Origin: Blastopirellula marina DSM 3645
GTDB taxonomy: Bacteria; Planctomycetota; Planctomycetia; Pirellulales; Pirellulaceae
Direction: 5' to 3'
NCBI RefSeq assembly: GCF_000153105.1
Contig: NZ_CH672376.1
Location: 1,627,804 to 1,691,803 of the forward strand
DNA: 64,000 bases
How positions within the stretch are numbered: the first letter of the stretch is position 1; every line of letters starts with the position of its first letter. The notes below the pieces were generated by a model that saw only the letters and a program-made list of their open reading frames with translations, was not told where the DNA came from and made no database searches. The position numbers and the translations under genes are program-made. Of the stretch, positions 43,279 to 52,107 are shown one piece after another.

Positions 43279-44451
43279 ATGAATGTCCGTCTCCGTCGTC
43301 TCTGGCTCATCGTCCATCGTTGGTTGGGACTTACCTTCGGTCTCGCGTTTGTGCTGTTGGGACTAACCGGCAGTCTGCTGGTTTTTGACCATGCGATCGA
43401 CGAATGGTTCTTCCCCCAGTTGCTGCTGACAGAAGGTTCCGGAAAGCCGAAGACGCTGCAACAGGTCCTGGCTGCCGCGGACGCCGGATACCAGGGGGAC
43501 TCGACCGGCCAGATTTCTAAGGCGCTGGTCGTTGGCCATCCGCGGGTAGAAAACGGCGTCTGGCCGGTGTTGTATCGCGGCGGAACCAAAGGATCGCCCG
43601 AGTTTATCGTCGTTTATGTCGATCCCTACACGGCGCAGGTCACGGGGCAACGGACCTTTGGAACCGACCCGATGGGAATCATCTACAGTCTCCACTTTCG
43701 CCTGTTGGCCGGAATGTTCGGCGGCTTAGCCGTCGGAGTAATTGGGATCCTTGTGTTGGTGTCGCTGCTGAGCGGCATCGTGCTCTGGTGGCCGTTAATC
43801 AAAGGAGGCTTCCGCGCTGCGCTCGCGATTCGTTCCGGAAGTCGATTTAACTATGACCTCCACAAGACGACGGGGATTCTCTCTGTCCTTTTTTTGCTGG
43901 TGATCACCTTTACCGGCGTTTATATGGAACTGCCGTTCGTCATCAAGCCGGTTCTCGAAGTCGTCTCCGAAAAGACGTCGCCGCCCAAAGATTTGAAGTC
44001 CGCCGATGCAGAAGGACGTCAGGCAATGACCGCGGACGAAGCGATCGTCGTCGCGAACAAGCAATTTCCGACCGCCGTGTACGATCACCTGCATCCGCCG
44101 GAAGGGGAGGCAGGCGTCTACGAAGTCGCGTTTCGCCAACCGGGCGAAGTGCAAACTTCGTTCGGACGAACCCAGGTTTACCTAGATCAATACTCTGGCG
44201 AGATCCTCTTTACGCATGCTCCGCAGACATTCACTGCAACCGACACGTTTGACGCCTGGCAATTCCCACTGCATAACGGCGAAGCCTTCGGAATCGTCGG
44301 TCGCTGGTGCGTCGTGGGGCTGGGGATCACTCCGGCCATTCTTTATGTGACTGGATTTCTGCTGTGGTATCGCCGCCGCTCAAAGAAGCGGGCCAACGCC
44401 CAACAGAAGAAGGTTGCCGCAACGCAGAATCGGCCGGTCGCGGTTTCTTAG
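43279..44451 (+). CDS. PepSY-associated transmembrane protein
   Basis: A 390-aa protein of the PepSY_TM family: RLWLIVHRWLGLTFGLAFVLLGLTGSLLVFDHAIDEW at the N-terminus, HFRLLAGMFGGLAVGVIGILVLVSLLSGIVLWWPL in the middle, HKTTGILSVLFLLVITFTGVYM, and a C-terminal membrane helix before a basic tail. Four helices with conserved His residues fit a haem- or metal-linked membrane component often near siderophore uptake genes. No TonB receptor lies beside it, so the link to iron is inference. Confidence 0.85.
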   Translation: MNVRLRRLWLIVHRWLGLTFGLAFVLLGLTGSLLVFDHAIDEWFFPQLLLTEGSGKPKTLQQVLAAADAGYQGDSTGQISKALVVGHPRVENGVWPVLYRGGTKGSPEFIVVYVDPYTAQVTGQRTFGTDPMGIIYSLHFRLLAGMFGGLAVGVIGILVLVSLLSGIVLWWPLIKGGFRAALAIRSGSRFNYDLHKTTGILSVLFLLVITFTGVYMELPFVIKPVLEVVSEKTSPPKDLKSADAEGRQAMTADEAIVVANKQFPTAVYDHLHPPEGEAGVYEVAFRQPGEVQTSFGRTQVYLDQYSGEILFTHAPQTFTATDTFDAWQFPLHNGEAFGIVGRWCVVGLGITPAILYVTGFLLWYRRRSKKRANAQQKKVAATQNRPVAVS

Positions 44452-44654
44452 ACGGAGGTCGCTCTAATTTGGGGCGTGAAATTGGACGATCTCCGCCATT
44501 ACGACACAGCAGATCTGGAGAAAGCCGTCGTTCTCGGCGCCAAGACAGATATCGCTCCGAGTTCGACCCTCAAAAAAATCACTCGCCAAGAAACAAAAAA
44601 GGACCCGCGTCTCAGACGCAAGTCCTTATCTCAACAGCCTTTTCGGCTTAAAGC

Positions 44655-44736
44655 GGAGGGCAAGGGAGTCGAACCCTCAACCCGTTGCCGGGCGCCTGAT
44701 TTCGAGTCAGGTTGCTAACCATTCGCATACCCTCCA
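44655..44736 (-). tRNA. tRNA-Ser(CGA)
   Basis: A class II tRNA on the minus strand. The acceptor stem is GGAGGGT/GCCCTCC with discriminator G. The anticodon stem CCTGA/TCAGG encloses CTCGAAA, giving anticodon CGA for UCG codons. A variable arm of CCCG/CGGG type is present, then GAGGG-TTCGACT-CCCTT as the T-arm. The D-stem is short (TGC/GCA). CCA is not encoded. Confidence 0.88.
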
Positions 44737-45001
44737 GGGCAAGTCCCTTAGTTTACCGTCGGACGTCTGAGAGACAAGTCCGCTCCCCTATCGGTTCGTC
44801 TGGGGCAAATGGGGGCGATTCGTCTCATCTTGAAACAGTTTCTGATCAAGTTGTCCGGTGGTAACGCTTAGCTAAGACGACGAGCGTTTGATTTTGCTGT
44901 TCAATCGGTCCTGATATTCTTCGTGCGTTTGTGCGGATTTGGACGGATTGAGACCAGTCTGGCGGGGCGCCTGTCGGTAGTAGCACCCAGTTACTTGAGC
45001 A

Positions 45002-45063
45002 AAACTGGCCGAAAAGTGACCAAAATTGAGAAAATCTGGCGTTTTGGTCACTTTTTGCCGGTT
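45002..45063. repeat. Strong dyad upstream of csrA
   Basis: Left arm (45002-45025) and right arm (45041-45063) are reverse complements around an AAGTGACCAAAA/TTTTGGTCACTT core with one indel, enclosing about 15 nt. The dyad lies about 85 bp upstream of the csrA ATG and downstream of no plus-strand gene, so it is likely to be a regulatory structure or a bidirectional 3'-end element. Confidence 0.65.
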
Positions 45064-45146
45064 TGGTTTGTCGTTTGCTTCTACAGACCTTTCGCTCAGG
45101 CAAGGTAAATGGATTTCCCCTCTGATTCTTCCAAAGGAGCCTAGAT

Positions 45147-45377
45147 ATGTTGGTACTGACACGCAAACCTGGCGAAACCATCCGCATCGGCGACGACATC
45201 GTCATCACCATCAGCCAGTTGAAGGGTGGTCGAGTTCGCATCGGGATTGACGCACCGCCTGAGATGGGGATTCGCCGCGGCGAGTTAGAAGTGCGAGACG
45301 AGAAGGACGAGCTGCCGGCCGCGATTCCGTTCTATTCGCACGCTGGATCGCATCACGAGAATGCGTATGTCGGCTAG
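45147..45377 (+). CDS. csrA: Carbon storage regulator CsrA
   Basis: A 76-aa RNA-binding regulator. MLVLTRKPGETIRIGDDIVI is the family N-terminus; it continues VRIGIDAPPEMGIRRGELE with the VxIGIxAP signature and RNA-binding Arg/Gly residues. CsrA dimers bind GGA-loop sites in mRNA leaders and control translation. An AAAGGAG ribosome-binding site precedes the ATG. The C-terminal ~20 residues are an extension ending HHENAYVG. It is monocistronic and close to tRNA-Ser. Confidence 0.92.
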   Translation: MLVLTRKPGETIRIGDDIVITISQLKGGRVRIGIDAPPEMGIRRGELEVRDEKDELPAAIPFYSHAGSHHENAYVG

Positions 45378-45586
45378 TTCTGGCCCAGACATTTCCGTGA
45401 GAAAAGCAGTCGCATCACCAAGCCGGGTGGTGAGACGCCTATCGTACGCGTTGTGCCGCTTGTAGCCGATAATCTCGGTTTAAGTCCTTGGCCAGAAAAC
45501 CTTTGTCTCTGCTAGCAACTCGTCGATAACTATCCTTGTCGCCACAGCGACTGGATCGAACGACGAGACACCAGCGAGCAGGTATT

Positions 45587-45919
45587 ATGGCAAAGAAGGA
45601 TACGTTCCGAATTGTGACCCGTGGACAAAATGGTCAATTGCGGATCAAAGATTATGACAACGCCGAACCGCTGCTGAAAATGCATATTCAAGTCGGCGTC
45701 GAAGATTGCAGCACCGATCTGGCGCTGCGAGGGATGCCGATCTTCCGCGGGCTAATCGGCCCGATGCCGGAAGGCAAAAACGTGATTCGCTACGAATCGC
45801 CCGATGTCTTTGAATCGCTCACCAAAGAGTGGAGCGCCACCAAGACCAAACGCCGTCGTCGTACGGCTAAACCAGATCACCTGACGTCCGATGCCTCTGC
45901 GGACGACGCTTCGGCGTAA
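45587..45919 (+). CDS. Small conserved hypothetical protein
   Basis: A 110-aa cytoplasmic protein. The N-terminal MAKKDTFRIVTRGQNGQLRI and middle HIQVGVEDCSTDLALRGMPIFRGL form a small mixed fold. The C-terminus is a basic stretch (TKTKRRRRTAK) and an Asp/Ala-rich tail, suggestive of nucleic-acid contact but unproven. Chosen start: ATG at 45587; no Shine-Dalgarno is obvious. Unrecognised family. Confidence 0.65.
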   Translation: MAKKDTFRIVTRGQNGQLRIKDYDNAEPLLKMHIQVGVEDCSTDLALRGMPIFRGLIGPMPEGKNVIRYESPDVFESLTKEWSATKTKRRRRTAKPDHLTSDASADDASA

Positions 45920-45969
45920 CTCTCTCGATTACCTCCCTGCGGTCATGCGGATCCGTTGCCGCTTGATCG

Positions 45970-46078
45970 CCGATGTAAGCCGATAGTCGGAGAGTAGAGA
46001 GGCGCTCTGTCAAACGCGCGACTGGGCGCCGAACGACGACTTCCCCGAGCCTCTCCACTCTCCGGCTGGCTTGCATCG
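45970..46078. repeat. Long imperfect inverted repeat between convergent genes
   Basis: The arms (about 45970-46006 and 46047-46078) share CGATGYAAGCC, then CGGAGAGTRGAGAGG on the reverse complement, with one 3-nt and one 2-nt indel. The element occupies most of the gap between convergent stops at 45919 and 46087. It is comparable in placement to the elements at 75-177 and 61750-62085. Confidence 0.7.
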
Positions 46079-46086
46079 CCCAAAGG

Positions 46087-46614
46087 CTATTCTGCGAGCT
46101 CTCCGCCGCTTTGTTGTTCTTCAATATGGCGGAAGAATACGAGCTTCGAAAGTTCGTACTGCGCTCCATCCACTCCTTGGATCGCCAGACGCCGTTTGAG
46201 CTGCACGTAACGCTCAGTCGAGCCGCCGCAGTGGGCGATCGCGTCACGAAACCGAACCGCATTGCGCCAAAAATCTCCGCTCGCAGGGGTCAACAGCAAC
46301 CGATAGGCAGGCGTACTGCCAAATCGCCGACGGCGATATTCGGCCAGCACTCCCTCTTCGGCCAGACGCGTGTCGACGGCCGAGAAGCGGAGCCCTTCGA
46401 TATAGGGGGCGACTTCGGCAAGTTGGTCCGTATCGTCGACGCCGATGAGCAAATCGACGACCCCGTCTCTAGCTGGCGCCATGGGAATCGCCGTGCCGCC
46501 GACATGCTCGACGGCGGAAATCAGTCCTTCGGCGGCGAAACGCAGGCTTGATTTCATCTGCTCAAAAGCTTGCGGCCAGCGGGGGTCGTAGGCGTACAAA
46601 ACAAGTTGGCTCAT
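46087..46614 (-). CDS. GrpB-family nucleotidyltransferase-like protein
   Basis: A 175-aa GrpB (UPF0157) protein. LVLYAYDPRWPQAFEQM at residues ~4-20, AVEHVGGTAIPMAPARDGVVDLLIGV near 37-62 (family HvGSTAVPGlaaKpiiDi, here partly diverged: GGTAIPMAPARDG lacks the usual Lys), and a C-terminal RDAIAHCGGSTERYVQLKRRLA. GAGGAGG lies upstream of the ATG. GrpB proteins have a minimal nucleotidyltransferase fold; function is unknown. Confidence 0.78.
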   Translation of the reverse strand: MSQLVLYAYDPRWPQAFEQMKSSLRFAAEGLISAVEHVGGTAIPMAPARDGVVDLLIGVDDTDQLAEVAPYIEGLRFSAVDTRLAEEGVLAEYRRRRFGSTPAYRLLLTPASGDFWRNAVRFRDAIAHCGGSTERYVQLKRRLAIQGVDGAQYELSKLVFFRHIEEQQSGGELAE

Positions 46615-46774
46615 CGCAGTCCCTCCTCGGGCGGTGCTAGCGGCTTGCGGGAAACCCAATTCGCTGGATTACCGCTGAGATCTCTCTAGTCGCGGAGACG
46701 ATCAAACGCCTATAATCCGCGACCAGTATTGAATGATTGCTACGATGGCATCTTAACCGAAATCCAACCAGCAG

Positions 46775-49700
46775 ATGGCGTTTTCTCCCGGACAAGGAGG
46801 TCCGACGGCGAGGCGTGCGCGTCATAAAAGTACGCGTCTTGTCTGTCTCTATGCGCCCATTCTCTTCGCCTGGTCGCTGCTTTGCTGGGGGAATTTCGCC
46901 GTTGCGCAAACCATCGGCGAACCGGTCCAGCTTGATTTGCGGATCGCGTGGGGCGGAGGTCCGGTGCAAAGCTGGAGCGGCGACGTGCGCATTTCCTCTG
47001 GCAAGATCGAGCTAAAACGGTTGTTGGGGATGGAAGCCGATGAGGCCCGCTCGGTTCGCGAAATCGATGGCGCCATCCAAATTCAACATCGCACCGAGCG
47101 CGTTTACGACGGCTTTGATATTGCGGTGACAGCGCCTCTCTCGGCCCAGTTGCAAATTGATATTCACCCCCAATCCGCGACGCAGCCGGCGCAGCCGATC
47201 GTCATCCCGCTGCAGACGCTGCTCGATCGCTCGCACAGCGCGGCGCTCGATCCGCAGGGAACGCAACTGTTGGTGCGACGCTCACCTGGCGATGCGCTGC
47301 GGGTTGTGATGGATCGCAAGAATCTGATCTTCGCACCAGGCGAAACGTTCTCGCTTCGATATCAGGCGAATCAGCCGCAATTGTCGTTTGGCGCCAAATT
47401 GCGATTGGATCTGCGGCTGAGCCATGCTCGCAAGACCGATGCGATTTGGACGCAAAGTGAAGCGTACACCACGGATCGCAGCGGCGGCATTGATTTGCAA
47501 ACGACTTACGCTGTCCCGCTTCCCCAAGAAGAAGGGGTCTACGAACTGACGGCGACGCTAGTTGAAGATCGATTGACCAATCTGGTCTTCTCGGCCAAGC
47601 CGTTGCTCGAACGGAGAGTGCAGTTGGTCGTGATCGATCCGCAGCACGCTGCGGCCGCCGATGATGGTCCGCTGCGCACGATCGTTGACATCGACCCGGC
47701 CAGTCCCGGTTGGTGGCTGCGAATGTCGCGGTTGTCGCAATACAATCCTTGGCGCCGGCAACGCCCGACCGAACTATTCAACCAACCGCCGACGACGCGA
47801 ACGCATCTAGATCGCAAGTGGACCGAGCTGACCGTCGACGCTTGGCACGCATTTCCGTTGGCGATTGAAAAAGTGGGCCAGCCGCATGTCTTAGAAATTG
47901 AATACCCTAGCGACGTCGCGCAAAGTTTGGGGATCAGCATTCTCGAACCGAACGCGGGAGGCTCGATCTCGCCGCTGGGTGTCGACGCTGGACTAGAAAA
48001 TCGCGGGCTAGTCGGTGGAGAAACGGCCGAGCTGAAAACGCATCGAATCGTTTTCTGGCCCAAGAGTACGACGCCGCTGGTCGTGCTGACAAATCGACGC
48101 GAGACGGGCGAAGCGGTGTTCGGCCGGATCCGCGTGTTAGCGGGACAAGCCGCCGTCGCGCCGGCAAAAGCCAAACCGTTGGCCGATGGTCGCTTGGCGA
48201 TCGCACATTACGAAAAGCCGTTGTTTGGTTCTACCTTTTCAGCCACGCAAGATGTCAATCCGGTATCGCAGCGCAGTCTCGACGACTGGGTCACCTTCTA
48301 CGAAGGGGGCGATCGTCTGATCCAGTACCTGCAACATGCAGGCTATAACGGAGCGTCGATCTCGGTGCTGAGCGAAGGTTCGGCCCTGTTTCCGAGTGAG
48401 CTGATTCGGACCAATCCCAAGTACGACAAAGGCGTTTACTTTTTGGATGGGCGCGATCCTGTGCAAAAAGATGTGTTGGAAATGCTGCTGCGGCAGTTTG
48501 ATCGAGCCGGGATGACGCTCTTCCCGGCGATCGAATTCAACGCTCCGCTAGAATCGCTCGAGAAACTACGCGAGTCGTTGGGCGACGAGCGGCTCGATCT
48601 GGTTGACGATCAAGGTCGCGCTGCGATCGAGATCAGCAGTGCAGGAGGGCAGGGCGCCTATTACAGTCCGCTGCATCCTGAAGTTCGCGCCGCGATGGAG
48701 CAGCTGATCGAGGAACTGGTCAACCGTTATGGACATCATCCGTCGTTTGGCGGCGTCACGCTGCAACTGAACGCGAACGGCTACGCCCAGCTGCCGGGCG
48801 CCAAATGGGGAATGGATCGTGCGACGGTCAACCGGTTCTTGCAAGAGACGCGCATCGCCAGTTCGATTGAAGAGTTGGGACAACGCCCTTCCACCGCGAT
48901 TTTAGCGCAGCATCGCCAAGCGTGGCTCGCTTGGCGCGCCGAGCAAATGAGTCAGTTTTATGAAGCCGCGGCCCAAATCGTCCGGCGTAAGAAACCGACG
49001 GGCCTATTGATGCTCGACACGGCAGGCTCTTTCAGGGGCTATGACTGGAATGATCGCTTGGCGCCTAGTTTGCCGCGCAATATGACGCTGGACGGGGCGC
49101 TGCTCGAAGCCGGCGTCAGTCGGCATCAACTGCAAGCGAGCGACGCGATCGCGCTGTTGCGGACTGGCTATGTTCGACCGGAAGGGGAGCCTGCAAACCT
49201 GGGCTCGTATGAGATGATCAACGCTTCGCAGGAAGAAGCGGCCTATAGTCAGCACGTGAATCGCGGCGTGCTGGAGTTTCATGTCCCAGCGACCATGCGG
49301 CTGGCCAAACTGGACGAAGCGAACCCGTTTGGGGGAACCGATAATTTCTCTTGGATCGCCGCCGAGTTTGTCGGCGTGGGGCGGCAAGCGCGACGTCCGT
49401 TGATCGAGGCGCTGGTCGATGTCGATGCGGCGATCTTATTGCGCGGCGGCTGGTCGGTTCCGCTGGGCGAAGAAGAAGTGGTCCGTGACGTTTTGCAAAC
49501 GATGACCGCTTTACCGCGTGAACGTTTTGACGACATCGCCTGGTCGACGCCGTGCGTGTTGCAACCGGTTGTGGCTCGCCGCCTGGTCAAGAACGGGGTT
49601 ACCTATTGCTACTTCGCCAACGCATCTCCATGGCCGATTACGCTGAACATGACGGTGCGACATGCGGCCGCAGCATCGGCGGCGCCGCTTGGCGAGCCAA

Positions 49701-50653
49701 CGGCTGAAAGCGTTGCTTTGGCCGCTGGAGACGCCGTCTGGTCACTGACATTACCGGCTTATGGACTCGAAGCCTTTTCGATTGATACTCCCGGCACGCT
49801 GTTTGAATCGGCCGAAGTATTGCTGCCGCCGGCGCTGCTGGCCGCGCTGGATCAAAGCAACAAAGAATTTTCGCTGCGACTGCGTAGTTTGCGTAGCGTT
49901 CCGCCGCTGGCCGTGTTGAAAAACCCCGGCTTCGAGTCGCCGCCGCAAGCCGAAGGCATCTTGGGCTGGAAGTACAACGCCGCGGCGGACGCCAGAATTG
50001 CAATTGATCCTGATAACCCGCCGGTGGGCGCTGCGGCGCTGCAGATGCAAAGCGGCGGCGGAGTCGCGTGGATTCGGAGCGAGCCGATTCCGCGTCCCAG
50101 CACAGGGCGACTTTTCGTACGAGCGCAGCTTCGCAGCAACAAGGCGCAGTTGTCGCCGCCGCTCCGGATTTCGGTCGACGGCGAAGTGAATGGGCAAGAC
50201 TATTACCAACCGCTATCGCTAGGCGCCGGGCCCAATCCGGCGGTCGAAGCGAACTGGCGCATCTTTGAACATGGCGTCTATGATTTGCCGTCGGATCTGG
50301 TCGACCTGAAAGTTGGGTTTGACTTGATGGGCGCAGGCGACGTCTCGGTCGACGAAGTCCAGGTGTTCGACGTCGGCTTTAGCGAAGGAGAAAAGCGCGA
50401 GCTGCAAAAGCTGCGAACGCTCTCAGACGGTAAGTACCATCAAGGTCAATTCGCCGATTGCTACCGCATTCTCGACAGCTATTGGGTCCGATTCCTGCAA
50501 GAGCGCGTACCGATCGCGCCCGAGTTGACGCAGCAGCCGAAGACCGTCGAGCGAACCGCAACCTTGCCTGACCGCGCGGCTCCGGCTGAACCGAAAGAAG
50601 AATCCCGCTTCGATTGGCTCCGAAAATACACCCCCCGCTTCCCGCGGTTCTAA
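46775..50653 (+). CDS. Giant secreted protein with glycoside-hydrolase-like barrel
   Basis: A 1292-aa exported protein. The signal is LYAPILFAWSLLCWGNFAVAQ (to about residue 45). Residues ~60-480 look beta-rich (Ig-like or jelly-roll). Residues ~490-810 hold a barrel-like domain: DDWVTFYEGGDRLIQYLQHA, GYNGASISVLSEGSALFPSE, FDRAGMTLFPAIEFN, YGHHPSFGGVTLQLN, resembling GHL10/GH42-like (beta/alpha)8 enzymes. The C-terminal part has a carbohydrate-binding-like module (NPGFESPPQAEGILGWKYNA) and ends in a Lys/Glu-rich stretch. The catalytic Glu cannot be placed with confidence. The start at 46775 has weak support. Confidence 0.6.
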   Translation: MAFSPGQGGPTARRARHKSTRLVCLYAPILFAWSLLCWGNFAVAQTIGEPVQLDLRIAWGGGPVQSWSGDVRISSGKIELKRLLGMEADEARSVREIDGAIQIQHRTERVYDGFDIAVTAPLSAQLQIDIHPQSATQPAQPIVIPLQTLLDRSHSAALDPQGTQLLVRRSPGDALRVVMDRKNLIFAPGETFSLRYQANQPQLSFGAKLRLDLRLSHARKTDAIWTQSEAYTTDRSGGIDLQTTYAVPLPQEEGVYELTATLVEDRLTNLVFSAKPLLERRVQLVVIDPQHAAAADDGPLRTIVDIDPASPGWWLRMSRLSQYNPWRRQRPTELFNQPPTTRTHLDRKWTELTVDAWHAFPLAIEKVGQPHVLEIEYPSDVAQSLGISILEPNAGGSISPLGVDAGLENRGLVGGETAELKTHRIVFWPKSTTPLVVLTNRRETGEAVFGRIRVLAGQAAVAPAKAKPLADGRLAIAHYEKPLFGSTFSATQDVNPVSQRSLDDWVTFYEGGDRLIQYLQHAGYNGASISVLSEGSALFPSELIRTNPKYDKGVYFLDGRDPVQKDVLEMLLRQFDRAGMTLFPAIEFNAPLESLEKLRESLGDERLDLVDDQGRAAIEISSAGGQGAYYSPLHPEVRAAMEQLIEELVNRYGHHPSFGGVTLQLNANGYAQLPGAKWGMDRATVNRFLQETRIASSIEELGQRPSTAILAQHRQAWLAWRAEQMSQFYEAAAQIVRRKKPTGLLMLDTAGSFRGYDWNDRLAPSLPRNMTLDGALLEAGVSRHQLQASDAIALLRTGYVRPEGEPANLGSYEMINASQEEAAYSQHVNRGVLEFHVPATMRLAKLDEANPFGGTDNFSWIAAEFVGVGRQARRPLIEALVDVDAAILLRGGWSVPLGEEEVVRDVLQTMTALPRERFDDIAWSTPCVLQPVVARRLVKNGVTYCYFANASPWPITLNMTVRHAAAASAAPLGEPTAESVALAAGDAVWSLTLPAYGLEAFSIDTPGTLFESAEVLLPPALLAALDQSNKEFSLRLRSLRSVPPLAVLKNPGFESPPQAEGILGWKYNAAADARIAIDPDNPPVGAAALQMQSGGGVAWIRSEPIPRPSTGRLFVRAQLRSNKAQLSPPLRISVDGEVNGQDYYQPLSLGAGPNPAVEANWRIFEHGVYDLPSDLVDLKVGFDLMGAGDVSVDEVQVFDVGFSEGEKRELQKLRTLSDGKYHQGQFADCYRILDSYWVRFLQERVPIAPELTQQPKTVERTATLPDRAAPAEPKEESRFDWLRKYTPRFPRF

Positions 50654-51069
50654 ACAGGCGACCACTTTTGGCTGGGCCATGCCCACGGTCAAAGATTGTC
50701 CGTTGACAATCCGCACAGATCCGTGGTCGATTGCCGTACGGCGAGAGGGGAAATGGGAATCTTGGTCCGCTCGACCAGCTTCGACGCATCGAGAGAATCG
50801 ACATGTCGAAACGCACCAATGCTGGCGGTCCGGTCCAGTCCGGACGCCGAGCTGTATAGTGACCTTCCCAAATTAACATTCAGAGAGGTTGAGGGATCCG
50901 ATAAAAAAAATGTAGCGGTCCGGTCCTATCGTCCGATCCGAGATTGACATCCGAGAAGGCCGTCAATTCTCCCAAATTAACACCAGAGAGCTTGGACAGC
51001 CAAAAAAAATCACAGCGGTCCGGTCCGACGCCGAGTCAGTTTCCGCTTTCCCGTTTCCGGTTTTCTTCC
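50654..51069. other. Convergent gene-free region with GGTCC repeats
   Basis: About 415 bp between the stops of the 1292-aa protein gene and the convergent cdsA. Apart from the repeat array I see no gene; a 200-codon plus frame across it (50944-51546) has no ribosome-binding site and runs antisense through cdsA. Confidence 0.5.
50825..51026. repeat. Dispersed GCGGTCCGGTCC/A-tract array, second locus
   Basis: GCGGTCCGGTCC occurs at 50825, 50915 and 51015 (spacing 90 and 100 bp). The last two are each preceded by an 8-A tract (50903-50910, 51002-51009). Upstream of each A-tract is CCCAAATTAACA-N2-CAGAGAG (50867 and 50971). So the second and third copies form a ~100-bp tandem unit with three conserved blocks. 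The A-tract plus GCGGTCCGGTCC core matches the array at 6838-6963, 44 kb away. Confidence 0.8.
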
Positions 51070-52095
51070 TCACCCCGCGAGGGTCGTGAAGTAATATCGC
51101 GTGATGTGATAGAAAACCGGCGCGGCGAAGCAGATCGCGTCGATCCGGTCCAAGACGCCAGCGTGGCCTTCGACAAGCGTTCCATAATCACGAACGCCGC
51201 GGTCACGTTTGATGGCGCTCATGGTCATTGTTCCGGCGGCGCCCATCACGGCGATGACGATCGACATCAGGGCCGATTGCCAAGAGTTAAACGGCGTAGC
51301 GCCGGTCAGCGACAATGCCGCGCCGATGATTGCGGTGACGCCGGTCCCGGCGAAGAATCCTTCCCAGGTCCGGCTGGCGTTGATCGACGGCGCGATCACG
51401 TTGCGGCCGATCAGCTTGCCGCAGACAAACTGCAGCAGATCGCTGAGTTGGGCGATCAGGATGAAGAAGAACAGGAGACCGGCCGACGTCGTGTAGTCGG
51501 TGTTTTTCCATTGCTCGAGGTAAAGCAGCGCCGGCGCGTAGCTTAAAGCGTAGACGCAGATGTAGAGCCCGACTTGAATTTTGGCGACCCGTTCCAGAAA
51601 GCGTTTGTAGTCTCCCGCGATCGCGATCCGGGCCGAGACAAACAGAAATCCGTAGACCGGAATCAAAATGCTAAACAGTTCGTAGTGCGCCGACCCTAGT
51701 CCGACCAGCACGTACTGGGCCGGCGTCAGGACGAAGAAGACCCAAAATAAGGTCCGGTGATCGCCGAGTCGCGTCGGCGTCAGCGTGATAAACTCACGCA
51801 TCGCCCAAAACGAAATCAGGCCGAACAAAATGACCGTTGCGATCGGCGTGGGAATCAAAAAGGTGACCGCCAAAATCGCCGTCATCAGCCACCACGCGCG
51901 GACGCGATGGATAAAGGCCTGCACGATCGCCGGATTGACGCTGGAGTCAGGTTGGCGTTTGAGAATCTGGCCGGCGGCCGTCGCGATCAACAAGCAACCG
52001 ATCACGACCCCCAACAATACCCCAGTCGGACCATCGAGCAGATGGACGCTTTGCGACTGAGCGATCAGGGTGAAGATTTGAGAGAGCAAAGTCAT
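51070..52095 (-). CDS. cdsA: Phosphatidate cytidylyltransferase
   Basis: A 341-aa polytopic enzyme making CDP-diacylglycerol from phosphatidate and CTP. About eight hydrophobic helices. The C-terminal signature reads IKRDRGVRDYGTLVEGHAGVLDRID near 310, matching the CDS motif except K-D replaced by R-D and HGG by HAG; SRTWEGFFAGT precedes it as in CdsA. It follows plsC by 12 bp on the same strand, forming a phospholipid synthesis pair. Confidence 0.88.
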   Translation of the reverse strand: MTLLSQIFTLIAQSQSVHLLDGPTGVLLGVVIGCLLIATAAGQILKRQPDSSVNPAIVQAFIHRVRAWWLMTAILAVTFLIPTPIATVILFGLISFWAMREFITLTPTRLGDHRTLFWVFFVLTPAQYVLVGLGSAHYELFSILIPVYGFLFVSARIAIAGDYKRFLERVAKIQVGLYICVYALSYAPALLYLEQWKNTDYTTSAGLLFFFILIAQLSDLLQFVCGKLIGRNVIAPSINASRTWEGFFAGTGVTAIIGAALSLTGATPFNSWQSALMSIVIAVMGAAGTMTMSAIKRDRGVRDYGTLVEGHAGVLDRIDAICFAAPVFYHITRYYFTTLAG

Positions 52096-52107
52096 TCCGT
52101 GGGCCGA

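Noticed and set aside
44846-45241. A 131-codon minus-strand frame overlapping csrA
   Set aside because: It runs antisense through the dyad and the csrA start; csrA is unambiguous and this frame lacks a ribosome-binding site.
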